From: Hymenobacter oligotrophus
Lineage (GTDB): Bacteria > Bacteroidota > Bacteroidia > Cytophagales > Hymenobacteraceae
Length of the DNA: 64,000 nt
Direction of reading: 5' to 3'
Assembly (NCBI RefSeq): GCF_003574965.1
Contig: NZ_CP032317.1
Span: 1,178,001 to 1,242,000 of the forward strand
This document shows positions 34,142 through 43,063 of this stretch, one piece after another. The position numbers were made by a program, and so were the translations under genes. Each line of letters begins with the position of its first letter. Position 1 is the stretch's first letter. The notes under the pieces are model-generated. The model searched no databases and was not told where the DNA came from. It saw nothing but the letters and a program-made list of their open reading frames with translations.

Positions 34142-34861
34142 TTAGAAGAGGCCTATTTCGAGGCCCGCCTGCCACGGGGGCAACTCGGGGTATCTGGCTG
34201 CCCGCTCGCCCCGGAAAGTACCCGACAGGCGGTAGCGCACCACGGCGGCGTAGCGGTTGGCCCCCACCCGCCCCGCCAGCCCGAAAGCCCAAGGCTGCAC
34301 GTACGGCAGCCCGTGCGCTACCGCATTCAGGCGCCTCGCGGTGCTGGCGCTGGGTTTGTCCTCGGTACGGTGCGCGGTGCCGATTATGCGCCCGCCCCAG
34401 GCACCCGCATCCAGGTACCGGCCCACGATATTACCCCGCCGCCCGGCGTTCAGGCGCAACCAGGCTTCGAGGTCGGCGCGCTGCAGCACCAACGATTCGC
34501 GGTGGTGCAGTTCGGGCGTGGGCAGCACTTTATCGGCGTTTTGGGCGAGGCTGTACTGCAGGCGGGCATAACGCGCATCAAAGCCCAAGGCCAGGTGCTC
34601 GGCCAGGCGGTGCTTTTGCCGCAAGCCCAAGGTGAGCTCGGCCGAAGCGGCCGGGCGCAGCTCGGCGCCCTGCTGCGCGGGTTGGCCCAGCACAAAGGCG
34701 TAGCCCACGTACAGGTGGCGGAAAAGCTGGCGGTTGGGCCCGTACCGTTGCCGCACCGTATCGGCGGCTACATCGGTGCTGAGCAGCGGCCGTTGGGCGG
34801 CGGCCGAAAACGCGGCGCCGAGCAGCAGGCCGGTTAACAGCCCGGGTAAAAGGTGCCTCAT
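34142..34861 (-). CDS. Putative outer membrane beta-barrel protein
   Basis: 239 residues. A signal peptide ends near residue 22 (FSAAAQR). The mature chain alternates hydrophobic and polar residues with Tyr/Phe belts (LYVGYAFVLG; LTLGLRQKH; LALGFDARYARL; ALGFDARYAR...LRLNAGRRGN) and ends in LEIGLF, a C-terminal phenylalanine typical of Bam-assembled barrels. Function unknown. Its ATG overlaps the stop codon of the upstream subtilase gene by ATGA (34858-34861), so the two are translationally coupled and probably act together in the envelope. Confidence 0.72.
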   Translation of the reverse strand: MRHLLPGLLTGLLLGAAFSAAAQRPLLSTDVAADTVRQRYGPNRQLFRHLYVGYAFVLGQPAQQGAELRPAASAELTLGLRQKHRLAEHLALGFDARYARLQYSLAQNADKVLPTPELHHRESLVLQRADLEAWLRLNAGRRGNIVGRYLDAGAWGGRIIGTAHRTEDKPSASTARRLNAVAHGLPYVQPWAFGLAGRVGANRYAAVVRYRLSGTFRGERAARYPELPPWQAGLEIGLF

Positions 34862-36645
34862 GGCAAAGGGTAATGAAGCGTGAAGCCGCGGTAATGCACG
34901 CGCAGCACGTCGCCGGGTTGCCAGGCACCGGTGGGCAGTTGCAGCACGGCGCGCTGGCTTACCTCCAGCACCTCGTAGCGGCGCAGGCGGCCGGCGGCGT
35001 CGGCTAGTTGCCAGTAGCAGTATTCGGGGTTGGGCGGGGGTAGCGGAATGCCATCGGGCGCGGCCGGAGCGGGCTGCGCGGTGGCGGTGCGCTCTTTGCC
35101 TGCCCGCGGCACTTCCAGCCGCCCATCGGCCGTCGCGGCCCTAGGTGCCGCGACGGCCGAGTCGGTGCGCAGCGGCAAAGGCCGGAGCACCAGCGTGGCC
35201 TCAGGCCGGATAACTACCTCAACGCCCTCGGTCGTGGTTACCGCATCGAGCGTGGGGCGGGCAGTTGCTGCGCTGGGCTGCAGGCATTTGACGGCTTGCG
35301 GCAAACCGTAGCCGTGGGCGTAGTCAAAATACGGGTACAACCGCCCCGACTGCTCCAGCACGTGAAACAGCTCCATGGCTTTCAGGCCGCGCTGCTGCTG
35401 CCACACGCAGGCGGCCAGGCCTGCCACCAGCGGGCTGGCAAACGAAGTGCCTTCGGTGCGCTCGTAGCGCCCACCCGGCACGGCGGCTACCACGCTGCCA
35501 AAGGCCGCCACGTTGGGCTTGCGGCGGCCCCCGGCGGCAGGCCCGCGCGAGCTGTATTCGGTGGCCAGCCAAGTGTCGGCATCGAGGCCGCCCACGGCCA
35601 ATACCGAGTCGGCATCGGCGGGGGTGCCTACCGTGCGCCAGCGGGGGTCGTCGCCGTCGTTGCCGGCGGCGCACACCACCAGCATGCCTTTGCGCACGGC
35701 CATGGCAGCGGCCCGCGCTACCAGCGAGGTGCGCCCGTTCATTTGCTCCCGGAAGTAACGGGTATCGGTGTAACCTAGGGAGGAGTTTAGGATATCCGCC
35801 CCGTTGCGGTCGGCCCACTCGGCGGCGGCCAGCCAAGCTTCTTCCTCGCCAAAGGTTTCGCGGCCGGTGCGCTCGGTGCGGGCCAGCAGGTACTCGGCTT
35901 GCGGTGCCAGGCCCAGCGGCGTGCCATCGGGCAAAGCCCCCGCCAGGCACGAAAGCACCTCGGTGCCGTGCATGCCGCCGCCGTACACAAACTCGCTTTT
36001 TTTGATGAAATCGTAGGTAGCCACCACGCGGCGCTCCTGCTGCAGGTGCGCCAGGCCGGGGTGGCGGCTGGCCCCCGTAAACCCTACATCCAGAATAGCG
36101 ACCCGAATGCCGCGGCCATTGAGGCCGGCCTTGCGCAGGGCTTCGGCACCTAGGGAGCTGGTTTGGCGGTGGGCCAGCTGCCGGTCATCGGCCGTTAGCT
36201 CATCGGCCAAGCCCACTGTGGGCAAACGCCGAGCAGCAGGCCGCAACTCGGCGGCGGGCATGGGCTCTACGGCGCGCACCCCCGGCAAGCGCCGCAGCGC
36301 CGCTACTTGGTGGGGCTTGGCCCAGCAGGCCACCGCATTAAACCATCGGCTGCTGCCGGCTACCGAATCAACGCTTTGCTGCACTTGCCGCAAATAGTCG
36401 GGGCGCAGCGGGAAGTCGGTGGAGTCGGACAGCGGCAGGCCCTGGCGGCGGCGGCGCGCCAAAGCCGGGGCCGAAAAGTATGCCTCGGCCCGAAAGCTAA
36501 CGCCCCGTTTGTCGCGCAAAAACACCCAATACTTAGCGGGCTGGGGCGTGGCGGTTTGTGTTGCTGCCGGCTCCGGAGCCGATGCCCCCGGCAGGACCAG
36601 CGGCGCGGCGCCAAGCAGGGCAGATAACAGTGGGAGTAGCAGCAA
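34858..36645 (-). CDS. Subtilisin-like (S8) serine protease, exported
   Basis: 595 residues if started at TTG 36645, which begins a clean signal peptide (LLLPLLSALLGAAPLVL). No ATG is available there; the only in-frame ATG (36765) would put 40 non-signal residues ahead of the hydrophobic core and would leave very little room to the divergent gene. An I9-like propeptide spans about 35-150. The catalytic triad is complete: Asp186 (AILDVG), His226 (GGMHGTEV), Ser401 (GTSFASP). After the protease domain comes a Pro/Ala-rich linker and a small beta domain. It is coupled to the barrel-like protein downstream and is a plausible partner or processing enzyme of it. Confidence 0.85.
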   Translation of the reverse strand: MLLLPLLSALLGAAPLVLPGASAPEPAATQTATPQPAKYWVFLRDKRGVSFRAEAYFSAPALARRRRQGLPLSDSTDFPLRPDYLRQVQQSVDSVAGSSRWFNAVACWAKPHQVAALRRLPGVRAVEPMPAAELRPAARRLPTVGLADELTADDRQLAHRQTSSLGAEALRKAGLNGRGIRVAILDVGFTGASRHPGLAHLQQERRVVATYDFIKKSEFVYGGGMHGTEVLSCLAGALPDGTPLGLAPQAEYLLARTERTGRETFGEEEAWLAAAEWADRNGADILNSSLGYTDTRYFREQMNGRTSLVARAAAMAVRKGMLVVCAAGNDGDDPRWRTVGTPADADSVLAVGGLDADTWLATEYSSRGPAAGGRRKPNVAAFGSVVAAVPGGRYERTEGTSFASPLVAGLAACVWQQQRGLKAMELFHVLEQSGRLYPYFDYAHGYGLPQAVKCLQPSAATARPTLDAVTTTEGVEVVIRPEATLVLRPLPLRTDSAVAAPRAATADGRLEVPRAGKERTATAQPAPAAPDGIPLPPPNPEYCYWQLADAAGRLRRYEVLEVSQRAVLQLPTGAWQPGDVLRVHYRGFTLHYPLP

Positions 36646-36803
36646 CGGAAATGCAGTAGTTGAGGCCCGAAAAATACAGTAGTTCGGGGCTCCCGGCAAA
36701 CATCGGCCCCTGCGCGGCCATAACAACTTGCCGCGGCCGGGCTGCGTACGCTGCGGCAAGCGCATTGCTGCCGAGCTGCGCTTGTGCCTAAACCTACTCC
36801 GCT

Positions 36804-37634
36804 ATGAAAACCACCCTTCGCAACCTATTGCCGGCCACCGCTTTGGTAGCCGCGCTGGCCTTTACCCCGGGCTGCGTTTCGCAGAAAAAATACACCGCCC
36901 TGCAAACCCAAAATACCGAGCTGACCCGCTCGCGCGATCAACTTCAGGCCGAAAAGAACGCCTTGGAGCAGGAAAAAAACCGTTCCGAAGAAGAATTGCG
37001 CCAACGCCTGGTATCGCGCAGCCAGCAAGTAAACCGCCTGAACGAAACTTTGAGCGGCGCCGAAAAGGAAAATTCCCAGCTTTCGGCCGATTTGAAAGAA
37101 CGCGAACAACGGCTGGCCGAGCTGCAAACCAAGCTGGCCGAGAAAGACCGCGCCGTGCAAGCACTGCGCAAGCGCGTAGCCGATGCGTTGCTCGGCTTCA
37201 ACGCACAGGATTTGCAAGTAAACCTGCGCAACGGCAAGGTGTACGTGTCGTTGTCGGAGCAGCTGCTGTTTAAGTCGGGCTCTACCAAAGTCGATCCGCG
37301 CGGGCAAGACGCCTTGCGCAAATTGGCCACGGCCCTGAAGGGCAACCAAGACGTAAACGTGCTCGTGGAAGGCCACACCGACAACGTGCCCATCCTGAAA
37401 GGCACGGCCGGCATTCGCGACAACTGGGATTTGAGCGTGCTGCGCGCCACCGAAATCACGCGCATTCTCACCGAATCGGGCATGGCTCCGGGCCAGGTTA
37501 CGCCCTCGGGCCGTTCGCAATACGCCCCCATCGCCCAAAACGACACGCCCCCCAACAAGGCCCTAAACCGCCGCACCGAGATTATTCTCACGCCCAAGCT
37601 CGACGAGCTGTTTCAGATTTTGGAGCAAAACTAA
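36804..37634 (+). CDS. OmpA-domain lipoprotein with coiled coil
   Basis: 276 residues. Lipobox TPGC (Cys24) followed by a coiled coil from about 30 to 125 (heptads in QTQNTELTRSRDQLQAEKNA). Residues about 150-272 are an OmpA peptidoglycan-binding domain (LLFKSGSTKVDPRG; EGHTDNVPI; NRRTEI). The layout, lipid anchor, spacer rod and wall-binding domain, is that of a Pal/MotB-like or gliding-associated tether between outer membrane and cell wall. The start is the only good ATG and gives the lipobox. It has its own strong terminator. Confidence 0.9.
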   Translation: MKTTLRNLLPATALVAALAFTPGCVSQKKYTALQTQNTELTRSRDQLQAEKNALEQEKNRSEEELRQRLVSRSQQVNRLNETLSGAEKENSQLSADLKEREQRLAELQTKLAEKDRAVQALRKRVADALLGFNAQDLQVNLRNGKVYVSLSEQLLFKSGSTKVDPRGQDALRKLATALKGNQDVNVLVEGHTDNVPILKGTAGIRDNWDLSVLRATEITRILTESGMAPGQVTPSGRSQYAPIAQNDTPPNKALNRRTEIILTPKLDELFQILEQN

Positions 37635-37650
37635 CCTAGGCAGCTGCCGC

Positions 37651-37692
37651 AAAAACGCCGCGCGTCCGACAAAGGCGCGCGGCGTTTTTGTG
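37651..37692 (+). terminator. Terminator of the OmpA lipoprotein gene
   Basis: AAAAACGCCGCGCG (37651-37664) pairs with CGCGCGGCGTTTTT (37676-37689); the T-run is part of the stem. A CCTAGG lies just upstream at 37635. Confidence 0.8.
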
Positions 37693-37707
37693 TACCGACC
37701 TCCGGGC

Positions 37708-38289
37708 CTACGGTTGCCCTTGCCCTAGGTGAAACTCCTGCACGGGCTGCCATTGCCGCCCATCGTGCCGAAACAGCACCAGCGCGGTAACCGCAAAGGT
37801 GGCCGCGTAGCTGCGCTGCTCGAAATCCTGCTTGAGCGCGGGCACTTGCTCCGGCGGCAAGTCGCGGGTGGCAAGCGTCATGTGCGGCGTAAAGGGCCGC
37901 TTTTCGTGCGGAATGGTTGGCAGCTCGGCCTTGCAGAAGCGCACCAACGCGGCGTGCAAATGCTTTAGCGCTTCGGCCTCCGACACGTGCACAAACAAGG
38001 TGCGGTTGCCAAACCAAGCAAAATTGTGCAGCCCCACCTCTACCGCCTGGTGCTCGGCCGCGAAGCGGGCCAAGGCCGGCAAGGCTTGGGGCTCGAACTC
38101 GGCCGGCACCAGCCGAAAAGGCGGAATAAGCGTGATGTGCGGCGGCAGGCGCACGGCGTTGCGCGAACCGGTGCGGCGGTGCACCTCCTGCTTCAGGGCC
38201 CACACTTCCGAAAACACGGGCTCGGGCGGCAAGGTGGCCAGCAGGTAAAGCGACGGCGGCGTGCGACTGGATGTTTGCTGTTCGTTCAC
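37708..38289 (-). CDS. 2'-5' RNA ligase / cyclic phosphodiesterase family protein
   Basis: 193 residues. The 2H phosphoesterase fold is marked by two HxT motifs: His51-Ile-Thr53 (PPHITLI) and His136-Met-Thr138 (FTPHMTLA). Bacterial LigT-type proteins hydrolyse or form 2'-5' or 2',3'-cyclic phosphodiesters in RNA; the natural substrate is usually unknown. The length is normal. It lies 47 bases downstream of the M28 gene end on the same strand. Confidence 0.88.
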   Translation of the reverse strand: MNEQQTSSRTPPSLYLLATLPPEPVFSEVWALKQEVHRRTGSRNAVRLPPHITLIPPFRLVPAEFEPQALPALARFAAEHQAVEVGLHNFAWFGNRTLFVHVSEAEALKHLHAALVRFCKAELPTIPHEKRPFTPHMTLATRDLPPEQVPALKQDFEQRSYAATFAVTALVLFRHDGRQWQPVQEFHLGQGQP

Positions 38290-38336
38290 AGCCTCTCCAA
38301 CGCACGCCGCCGGCTTGGGGGTTACAGCCCTAGGTG

Positions 38337-39731
38337 CTACAGGCCGTATTTGCTCAGCAGGTAAATAAGGCTGGCCATGGCCGCGCCGCCCAGCTCCAGC
38401 TCGCGCTTGTGCACCTTGTCAAAGTTATCGGCGGCGGTGTGGTGGATGTCGAAGTAGCGCTGCGAGTCGCAGTCGTAGCCGATTAACACCTTGGCTTGGT
38501 CCTTCAGCGGGCCGATATCGGTGCCGCCGTGGCCGGGCTGCAGGTTGCCGGCGTTGTAGGGCTGCAGCAGCGGGCTCCACTTTTGCATTTGCGTTACGGT
38601 GGCCTTGTTGTTGGTTTCGAGGCCGAAGCCGCGCGGCGTAAAGCCCCCACCATCCGACTCGATGGCCGCCAGGTGCTTTTCGCCGGCAGCTTTGGCCAGC
38701 TCGGCGTACTTAATGCCGCCGCGGTTGCCGTTTTCTTCGTTCATGAACAGCACAGCGCGCACCGTGCGCTCGGGGCGCAGGCCCGAGGCCAGCAGCAGGC
38801 GCAGCGCCTCAATGCTCTGCACGCAGCCGGTGCCGTCGTCGTGGGCGCCCTGGGCCAGGTCCCACGAGTCGAGGTGGCCGCCAACGGTGATGATTTCGTC
38901 GGGGTATTTGCTGCCCTTGATTTCGCCTACCACGTTGTAGGATTTTACATCGGGCAGGGTTTGGCAACCCATTTCCAGCTCAAACGTCAGGCCGGGGGTT
39001 TGCTTTAGCTGCTCGCTGAGGCGGTTGGCGGCCAGGGTGCTCAATGCTGCGGCCGGCACCTGGGTTACGCCGTCTTCGTAGCGCATGGTGCCGGTGTGGG
39101 GGTTGTCGTCGAGGGCGCTGGTGAGGGAGCGTACCAATGCCCCTACCGCACCGCGCTTGGCGGCCTCCACTGCGCCGCTGCGGCGCTGGTCGCCGGCGGC
39201 GCTGTACGCGGCGCCGGGCTCGATGAGGCGGTCGTCGAAGGGCCGGTTGAAAAACACGAACTTGCCCTTCACCTTTTCGGTGGGCAAATCGCGCAGCTCC
39301 TGCATGCTGCGCACCTCAATTACCTCCGCCTTCAGCTTGCCCTTGGTACCCACCGAACCACCTAGGGCGCACACGGCTACGCTTTGGTTGCCTTTGCCGG
39401 CCTTAAAGCTACCCTTCTCTTTAGGGCCGCGCACCCAGTGCGGCACCATTACCTCTTGCAGGTACACGCGGTCGAAGCCCAGCTTCTCCATGGTTTGCTT
39501 GCCCCACTGCACGGCCTGCTCGGCCTGCGGCGAGCCACTCAGGCGCCCGCCGATGTTTTGGCACAAGTAGCGCAGGTTTTCGTAGCTCTGGCCGCGGAGC
39601 AAGGCCTCGTCGTAAATTTTGCGGATGTTGGCCGAGTCGGATTTGGCATCGGCGGTTTGGGCCGTAGCCGGCGCAGCCAGCCCGGCTGCAAGCAGCACGG
39701 CCGCCGCGGCGGTAAGAAAACGGTGGAGCAT
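38337..39731 (-). CDS. M28 family metallopeptidase with PA domain
   Basis: 464 residues. A signal peptide ends near residue 24 (APATAQT). Residues about 110-255 contain a PA (protease-associated) insert. The two-zinc site of the M28 family is complete: His286 (GGHLDSWD), bridging Asp298 (HDDGTG), Glu332/Glu333 (NEENG), Asp360 (ESDGG) and His431 (HHTAAD). It should act as an exported aminopeptidase or dipeptidase. The ATG at 39731 is chosen over one nine codons upstream because it directly precedes the signal sequence. The ligT-like gene lies just downstream. Confidence 0.93.
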   Translation of the reverse strand: MLHRFLTAAAAVLLAAGLAAPATAQTADAKSDSANIRKIYDEALLRGQSYENLRYLCQNIGGRLSGSPQAEQAVQWGKQTMEKLGFDRVYLQEVMVPHWVRGPKEKGSFKAGKGNQSVAVCALGGSVGTKGKLKAEVIEVRSMQELRDLPTEKVKGKFVFFNRPFDDRLIEPGAAYSAAGDQRRSGAVEAAKRGAVGALVRSLTSALDDNPHTGTMRYEDGVTQVPAAALSTLAANRLSEQLKQTPGLTFELEMGCQTLPDVKSYNVVGEIKGSKYPDEIITVGGHLDSWDLAQGAHDDGTGCVQSIEALRLLLASGLRPERTVRAVLFMNEENGNRGGIKYAELAKAAGEKHLAAIESDGGGFTPRGFGLETNNKATVTQMQKWSPLLQPYNAGNLQPGHGGTDIGPLKDQAKVLIGYDCDSQRYFDIHHTAADNFDKVHKRELELGGAAMASLIYLLSKYGL

Positions 39732-39831
39732 GGAAAGTACAGTGGATGGAAACGCCAACCGGGCGCCACGGGCACAGACACCTTACACACCACCGCAGTT
39801 GCGCAGCTGGAGCGGTGGCAGCGGCGGCAAC

Positions 39832-39883
39832 AAATAAAAGCCCGGCGCGGCTCCCAACCAAACCGGTGGGAGCCGCGCCGGGC
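39832..39883 (-). terminator. Terminator of the universal stress protein gene
   Basis: Read on the minus strand: GCCCGGCGCGGCTCCCA (39883-39867), a 10-base loop and its exact complement (39856-39840), followed by TTTTATTT. Confidence 0.8.
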
Positions 39884-39903
39884 GCCGGGCAAAGCCGCGT
39901 GGG

Positions 39904-40770
39904 CTATACCAAGGGCACAAACAACTCGTCGGCGGGCTGGGGCTTGCCGGCCACGGCCGCCTCGGTATCGGCGGCGGGCAGCAGCAGCACGGGCACGGTG
40001 GTGTTGCGCAGCACGCGCGCCGTAACGCTGCGGTGAAAGAGCTGGCCCAACAAGCTGCGTCGGCGGGCTACCATCACCAGCAGGCTGCCGCGCTGCTCGT
40101 TTAGTACGCGCAGAATGCCATCCTCGGGCGCGCTCACCACGGGTTGCTGAAAGCTAAGGCGCTGCTCGCCGCGCAGCAAGCCGCTGGCCTGCACTTGCTG
40201 AAGGGCTGCTATACTGGCTTTGGCCGCCGAGCCAACTGTGTTGACCACCGCCAGCTCGGGCGCCCAGGTGCTGAGCACCTCGTTAAACAAACCCGCTGCG
40301 GGCGCCGGCACCGCAAAGGCTTCGCCGTCGACGGCCAGCACCACGCGGTACGGCGGCGCAAGGGCCGCCGAGGCCGGCACCAGCATAATGGGGCAGGTGT
40401 TGTAGCGCAAGGTGTTCAGGGCGCGGTTGGCCAGCAGCGCCTCGAAGTAGCTGTTGGTTTGGGTGAGGCCCAGCACCAGCAGCATGGGGTTGTAGCGCTC
40501 GATGATGGCGTCGATGTCCTCGTCGAAATTGCCGTCGATAATGGCCGCGGAAGTGGGCACCAGCATGTCGTCGGCCAGGGCTTGCAGCTTAGCGGGCAAG
40601 GTGCGGCGTACTTCGGCCGAGGTTTCGGTGGCGTTGCTGGGCAACGTCAGCTCTTGGCTAAGGTGCAGCAGCACCACGCGGGCGCCCAGCGGGGCAGCAA
40701 CTTGGGCGGCGTAACGGCGGGCCTGCTCGGCGGCCGGCGACAAATCGGTAAGAACAACGATGGTGTCCAT
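39904..40770 (-). CDS. Tandem universal stress protein
   Basis: 288 residues made of two UspA domains in tandem: residues 1-135 (MDTIVVLTDLSPAAEQARRY; ARVVLLHLSQE; CPIMLVPA) and about 140-280 (YRVVLAVDGEAF; SLLVMVARRRS; VPVLLLPA). The second domain lacks a clear GxxG-9-GS/T nucleotide motif, and the first also appears degenerate, so ATP binding is uncertain. Such proteins modulate stress and energy status in the cytoplasm. The ATG at 40770 fits the family start. The 3' end has a strong terminator; upstream lies a large intergenic region with repeats. Confidence 0.88.
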   Translation of the reverse strand: MDTIVVLTDLSPAAEQARRYAAQVAAPLGARVVLLHLSQELTLPSNATETSAEVRRTLPAKLQALADDMLVPTSAAIIDGNFDEDIDAIIERYNPMLLVLGLTQTNSYFEALLANRALNTLRYNTCPIMLVPASAALAPPYRVVLAVDGEAFAVPAPAAGLFNEVLSTWAPELAVVNTVGSAAKASIAALQQVQASGLLRGEQRLSFQQPVVSAPEDGILRVLNEQRGSLLVMVARRRSLLGQLFHRSVTARVLRNTTVPVLLLPAADTEAAVAGKPQPADELFVPLV

Positions 40771-40984
40771 GGCGGGGTAGTTCCTGGTTTCAGGTATGCC
40801 CCAAAGGTGCGGCTCCCGCCCAGCTTGCCCCATGACGGATATCAGCCCCGCGGCATGACATTTCTCAACCGGGACATAGTATCCGCAAGCCCCCAGCAAC
40901 TTGCCTTTATCGGTCCTGCTTCAGTTGAGTGGGAGTAGAAGTTAGGAGAACGAAGCAATTGGTTAAAAACGCCTCCCCAGAACC

Positions 40985-41212
40985 GTCATGTCGAGCTTGT
41001 CGAGACATCTCGCCGGATGGCATTGTCATCCTGAGGCGTCAGCCGAAGGACCTTATCACGTTGGAACCCCATCCCCCAACCCCTTCCTCAAAAGGAGAAG
41101 GGGAGTGGATACTATCCAACGTCAGCAGGCATGAGAAGGTCCTTCGCTTTGCTCAGGACGACAACGCTATGCGGCGTCAGCACGCGAGATGTCTCGACAA
41201 GCTCGACATGAC
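40985..41212. repeat. Nested inverted-repeat element, families B, A-like and C
   Basis: The outer arms are a perfect 29-bp inverted repeat (40985-41013, GTCATGTCGAGCTTGTCGAG and on; 41184-41212). Inside are imperfect inverted arms TTGTCATCCTGAGG...GAAGGACCTT (left) and AAGGTCCTTCG...CTCAGGACGACAA (right), and inside these the family C segment GGAGAAGGGGAGTGGATACTATCC. Parts of all three recur near 26047-26216. The rest of the 40771-41464 interval holds only the terminator at 41366 and no gene. Confidence 0.75.
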
Positions 41213-41365
41213 ATTCAGAGGGTCGGCATGACGAGTAGTAAGGCCAGCTGCTTCAACTGCGCCAAGCAAAACCACCTACGGAAGCTGTGTTTTAACAGCC
41301 CCACTCTTCATCCGCCGCTCCCCGCAAGGCAATGCCGGCCAAGCATTCGCACAGCCAATCATGCA

Positions 41366-41414
41366 AGTACAAAAACAAGAGGCCGCAGATCGGGCATCCC
41401 GATCCGCGGCCTCT
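41366..41414 (-). terminator. Terminator of the histidine phosphatase gene
   Basis: Read on the minus strand: AGAGGCCGC (41414-41406 complement), inner stem GATCGGG/CCCGATC, then the matching arm and TTGTTTTTG (about 41378-41366). Confidence 0.75.
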
Positions 41415-41464
41415 GCGCTGCTTGGCTCCTTACCCCTTGGCTGACCTAGGGAATTGCTTACAGT

Positions 41465-42007
41465 TTATTTGCCTCCGCCGTAACGCTTGGCGGTAGCCGT
41501 GGCTGGGCCGCCGCTGGCGGGCATTTTCACCTCGAGCAAGTAGCTAAACTCGTCGTCGGCGATGGCGGGCACGGGGCGCGGGGCACCTAGGGCTTCCACG
41601 GTTTCGAGGATGGTATTGGAGTGCCCCACTACCAGCACGGCTTTGCCCTGGGGCGTTTGCCGAATGCGGGCTGCCAGCGCAGCCAAACCGGGTCCGTTGG
41701 CTTCGTAAGGCTCGATGGTGCGCTTTTTCGCTTCGGCCAGCGGAGTGGCGGTGTCCTTGGTGCGGCGTGTGTTGGTTGAGTACACGGCCACGATGGGCGC
41801 TTTGCGCAGCACCTCGGCCAAAGCGCGGGCGCGGGCTTGGCCAGCTTCCGTCAGGGGCGGGTCTTGCGGGTTTTGCTCGGTGGCTTTTTCGGCGTGGCGC
41901 ACCACGTACACCGTGGTGATTTTGGGCTTGGCTGCCTCGGGGGCGGTAGAGGCTACGGTGCCAAACAGCAGCGGCAACAGGCACAGGGTGCGGAGCGCAG
42001 AGAACAT
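41465..42007 (-). CDS. Exported histidine phosphatase family protein
   Basis: 180 residues. A signal peptide ends near residue 20-22 (TVASTAPEA). The catalytic RHAEK with His38 (VVRHAEK) and the second His in VVGHSN (about 129) mark a branch-1 histidine phosphatase of the SixA/phosphoglycerate mutase group. It is shorter than metabolic mutases and exported, so it is probably a phosphatase of unknown substrate. Clean start with the terminator downstream. The DUF1028 gene is upstream on the same strand with a 57-base gap. Confidence 0.9.
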   Translation of the reverse strand: MFSALRTLCLLPLLFGTVASTAPEAAKPKITTVYVVRHAEKATEQNPQDPPLTEAGQARARALAEVLRKAPIVAVYSTNTRRTKDTATPLAEAKKRTIEPYEANGPGLAALAARIRQTPQGKAVLVVGHSNTILETVEALGAPRPVPAIADDEFSYLLEVKMPASGGPATATAKRYGGGK

Positions 42008-42064
42008 AAACGTGGGTTTTCGGCAGTGGAACTCAACAGACGCAACTGCCTAGCGGAAGACGCA

Positions 42065-43063
42065 TTACTTTAAGCTCAAAATTTGTTGCAGCTCCGGCGC
42101 CGATACCGTCAGCAGGCCCACTTTAGGCAGGCGCGCGGTGAGGGTGCGCCAGTTGGGGTCTTGTTTGAAAATGGGTTTCAGCATCTTTTTGGCCTCGGCT
42201 ACCTGGCCTTTGTTGGCCAGCGTAATGGCGTGCCAGTAGCGCATTTCGAGATTTTGCGGGAAAGCCTGCTCGGCCGTTTGGTACTCGCGCACGGCCGTGG
42301 GCATGTCGTTTTTCTCCACGGCCAGGTCGCCGGCGTTCATGTGGTCGTAGGCGCGGTGCAGCTTCAGCAGGCGGCGCAGCTCTTTCAACGGCTCGGGGTT
42401 GTCGTCCACGCGCAAATCCACGAGGCGGTCGTCCCAGGGCGTTTGGCTGGCACTGGCGCCCACCACCAGCAAAGCAGCCGATTGCCGGCCGCGAATGTCG
42501 CCACCTTGGGCCTGGGCAGCATCGAGGGCGGCCAGTACGCGCTCGGCCAGCGGCTGCCCTTCGCTTTGCTCAAAGGCTTTCGCCATGGCTGGCCATACCT
42601 TGTCCGAAACCATCATGTTGGCTTGCACCGAAAACTGCTTGCCCGTAATGTGGCCGGCCATATCGACGCACTTTTTGCCGGTGTGCGCGGCCACGTTGCC
42701 TTTGCTATCCACGATGGCCACCTGGCGCACGTCGCGGCCTTCGTCGGTCGAGAGCAGCTCGTCGAGGGCTTGCTGAGCCGTTTTGCCGCTCTTCAGCAAC
42801 GCCAACCCGCGCATCCCGAACGACTTGTTGGTGAACGACTGCGTAGCTACAGCCCCCACCCCAGCCTCGGCCCACGATACGGCCGTGCCCACCGAAAACC
42901 AGTGGCTTTGCACGGCCACAGCCATTTCGCCGGTTTTGGGGTCGCGGGCTACAATGGAGTAGGTGTACGCAAACGGCTCTTGTTTAGAGAAGACCTGCTG
43001 AGCGTAGCCGGCTACGCTCAGCAACAAAACGCCAAATAAGGTAAGTAAGCTGCGGTGGAACAT
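42065..43063 (-). CDS. DUF1028 exported Ntn-hydrolase-like protein with C-terminal helical part
   Basis: 332 residues. A signal peptide ends near residue 21 (SVAGYAQQ). Residues 27-220 are a DUF1028 domain: AYTYSIVARDPKTGEMAVAV, WFSVGTAVSWAEAGVGAVATQ, SFTNKSFGMRGLALLKSG and a C-terminal core DRLVDLRVDDNPEPL. The domain has the Ntn-hydrolase alpha-beta-beta-alpha look. Residues about 245-330 are helical and TPR-like (AVREYQTAEQAFPQN; EMRYWHAITLANKG). The function is unknown; a proteolytically activated hydrolase has been proposed for the family. The start is set by the signal peptide. Confidence 0.85.
   Translation of the reverse strand: MFHRSLLTLFGVLLLSVAGYAQQVFSKQEPFAYTYSIVARDPKTGEMAVAVQSHWFSVGTAVSWAEAGVGAVATQSFTNKSFGMRGLALLKSGKTAQQALDELLSTDEGRDVRQVAIVDSKGNVAAHTGKKCVDMAGHITGKQFSVQANMMVSDKVWPAMAKAFEQSEGQPLAERVLAALDAAQAQGGDIRGRQSAALLVVGASASQTPWDDRLVDLRVDDNPEPLKELRRLLKLHRAYDHMNAGDLAVEKNDMPTAVREYQTAEQAFPQNLEMRYWHAITLANKGQVAEAKKMLKPIFKQDPNWRTLTARLPKVGLLTVSAPELQQILSLK

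Noticed and set aside
36645-36765. Upstream ATG at 36765 as start of the second subtilase
   Set aside because: It would put 40 residues, many Arg and Pro, ahead of the signal peptide and leave 38 bases to the divergent OmpA gene.
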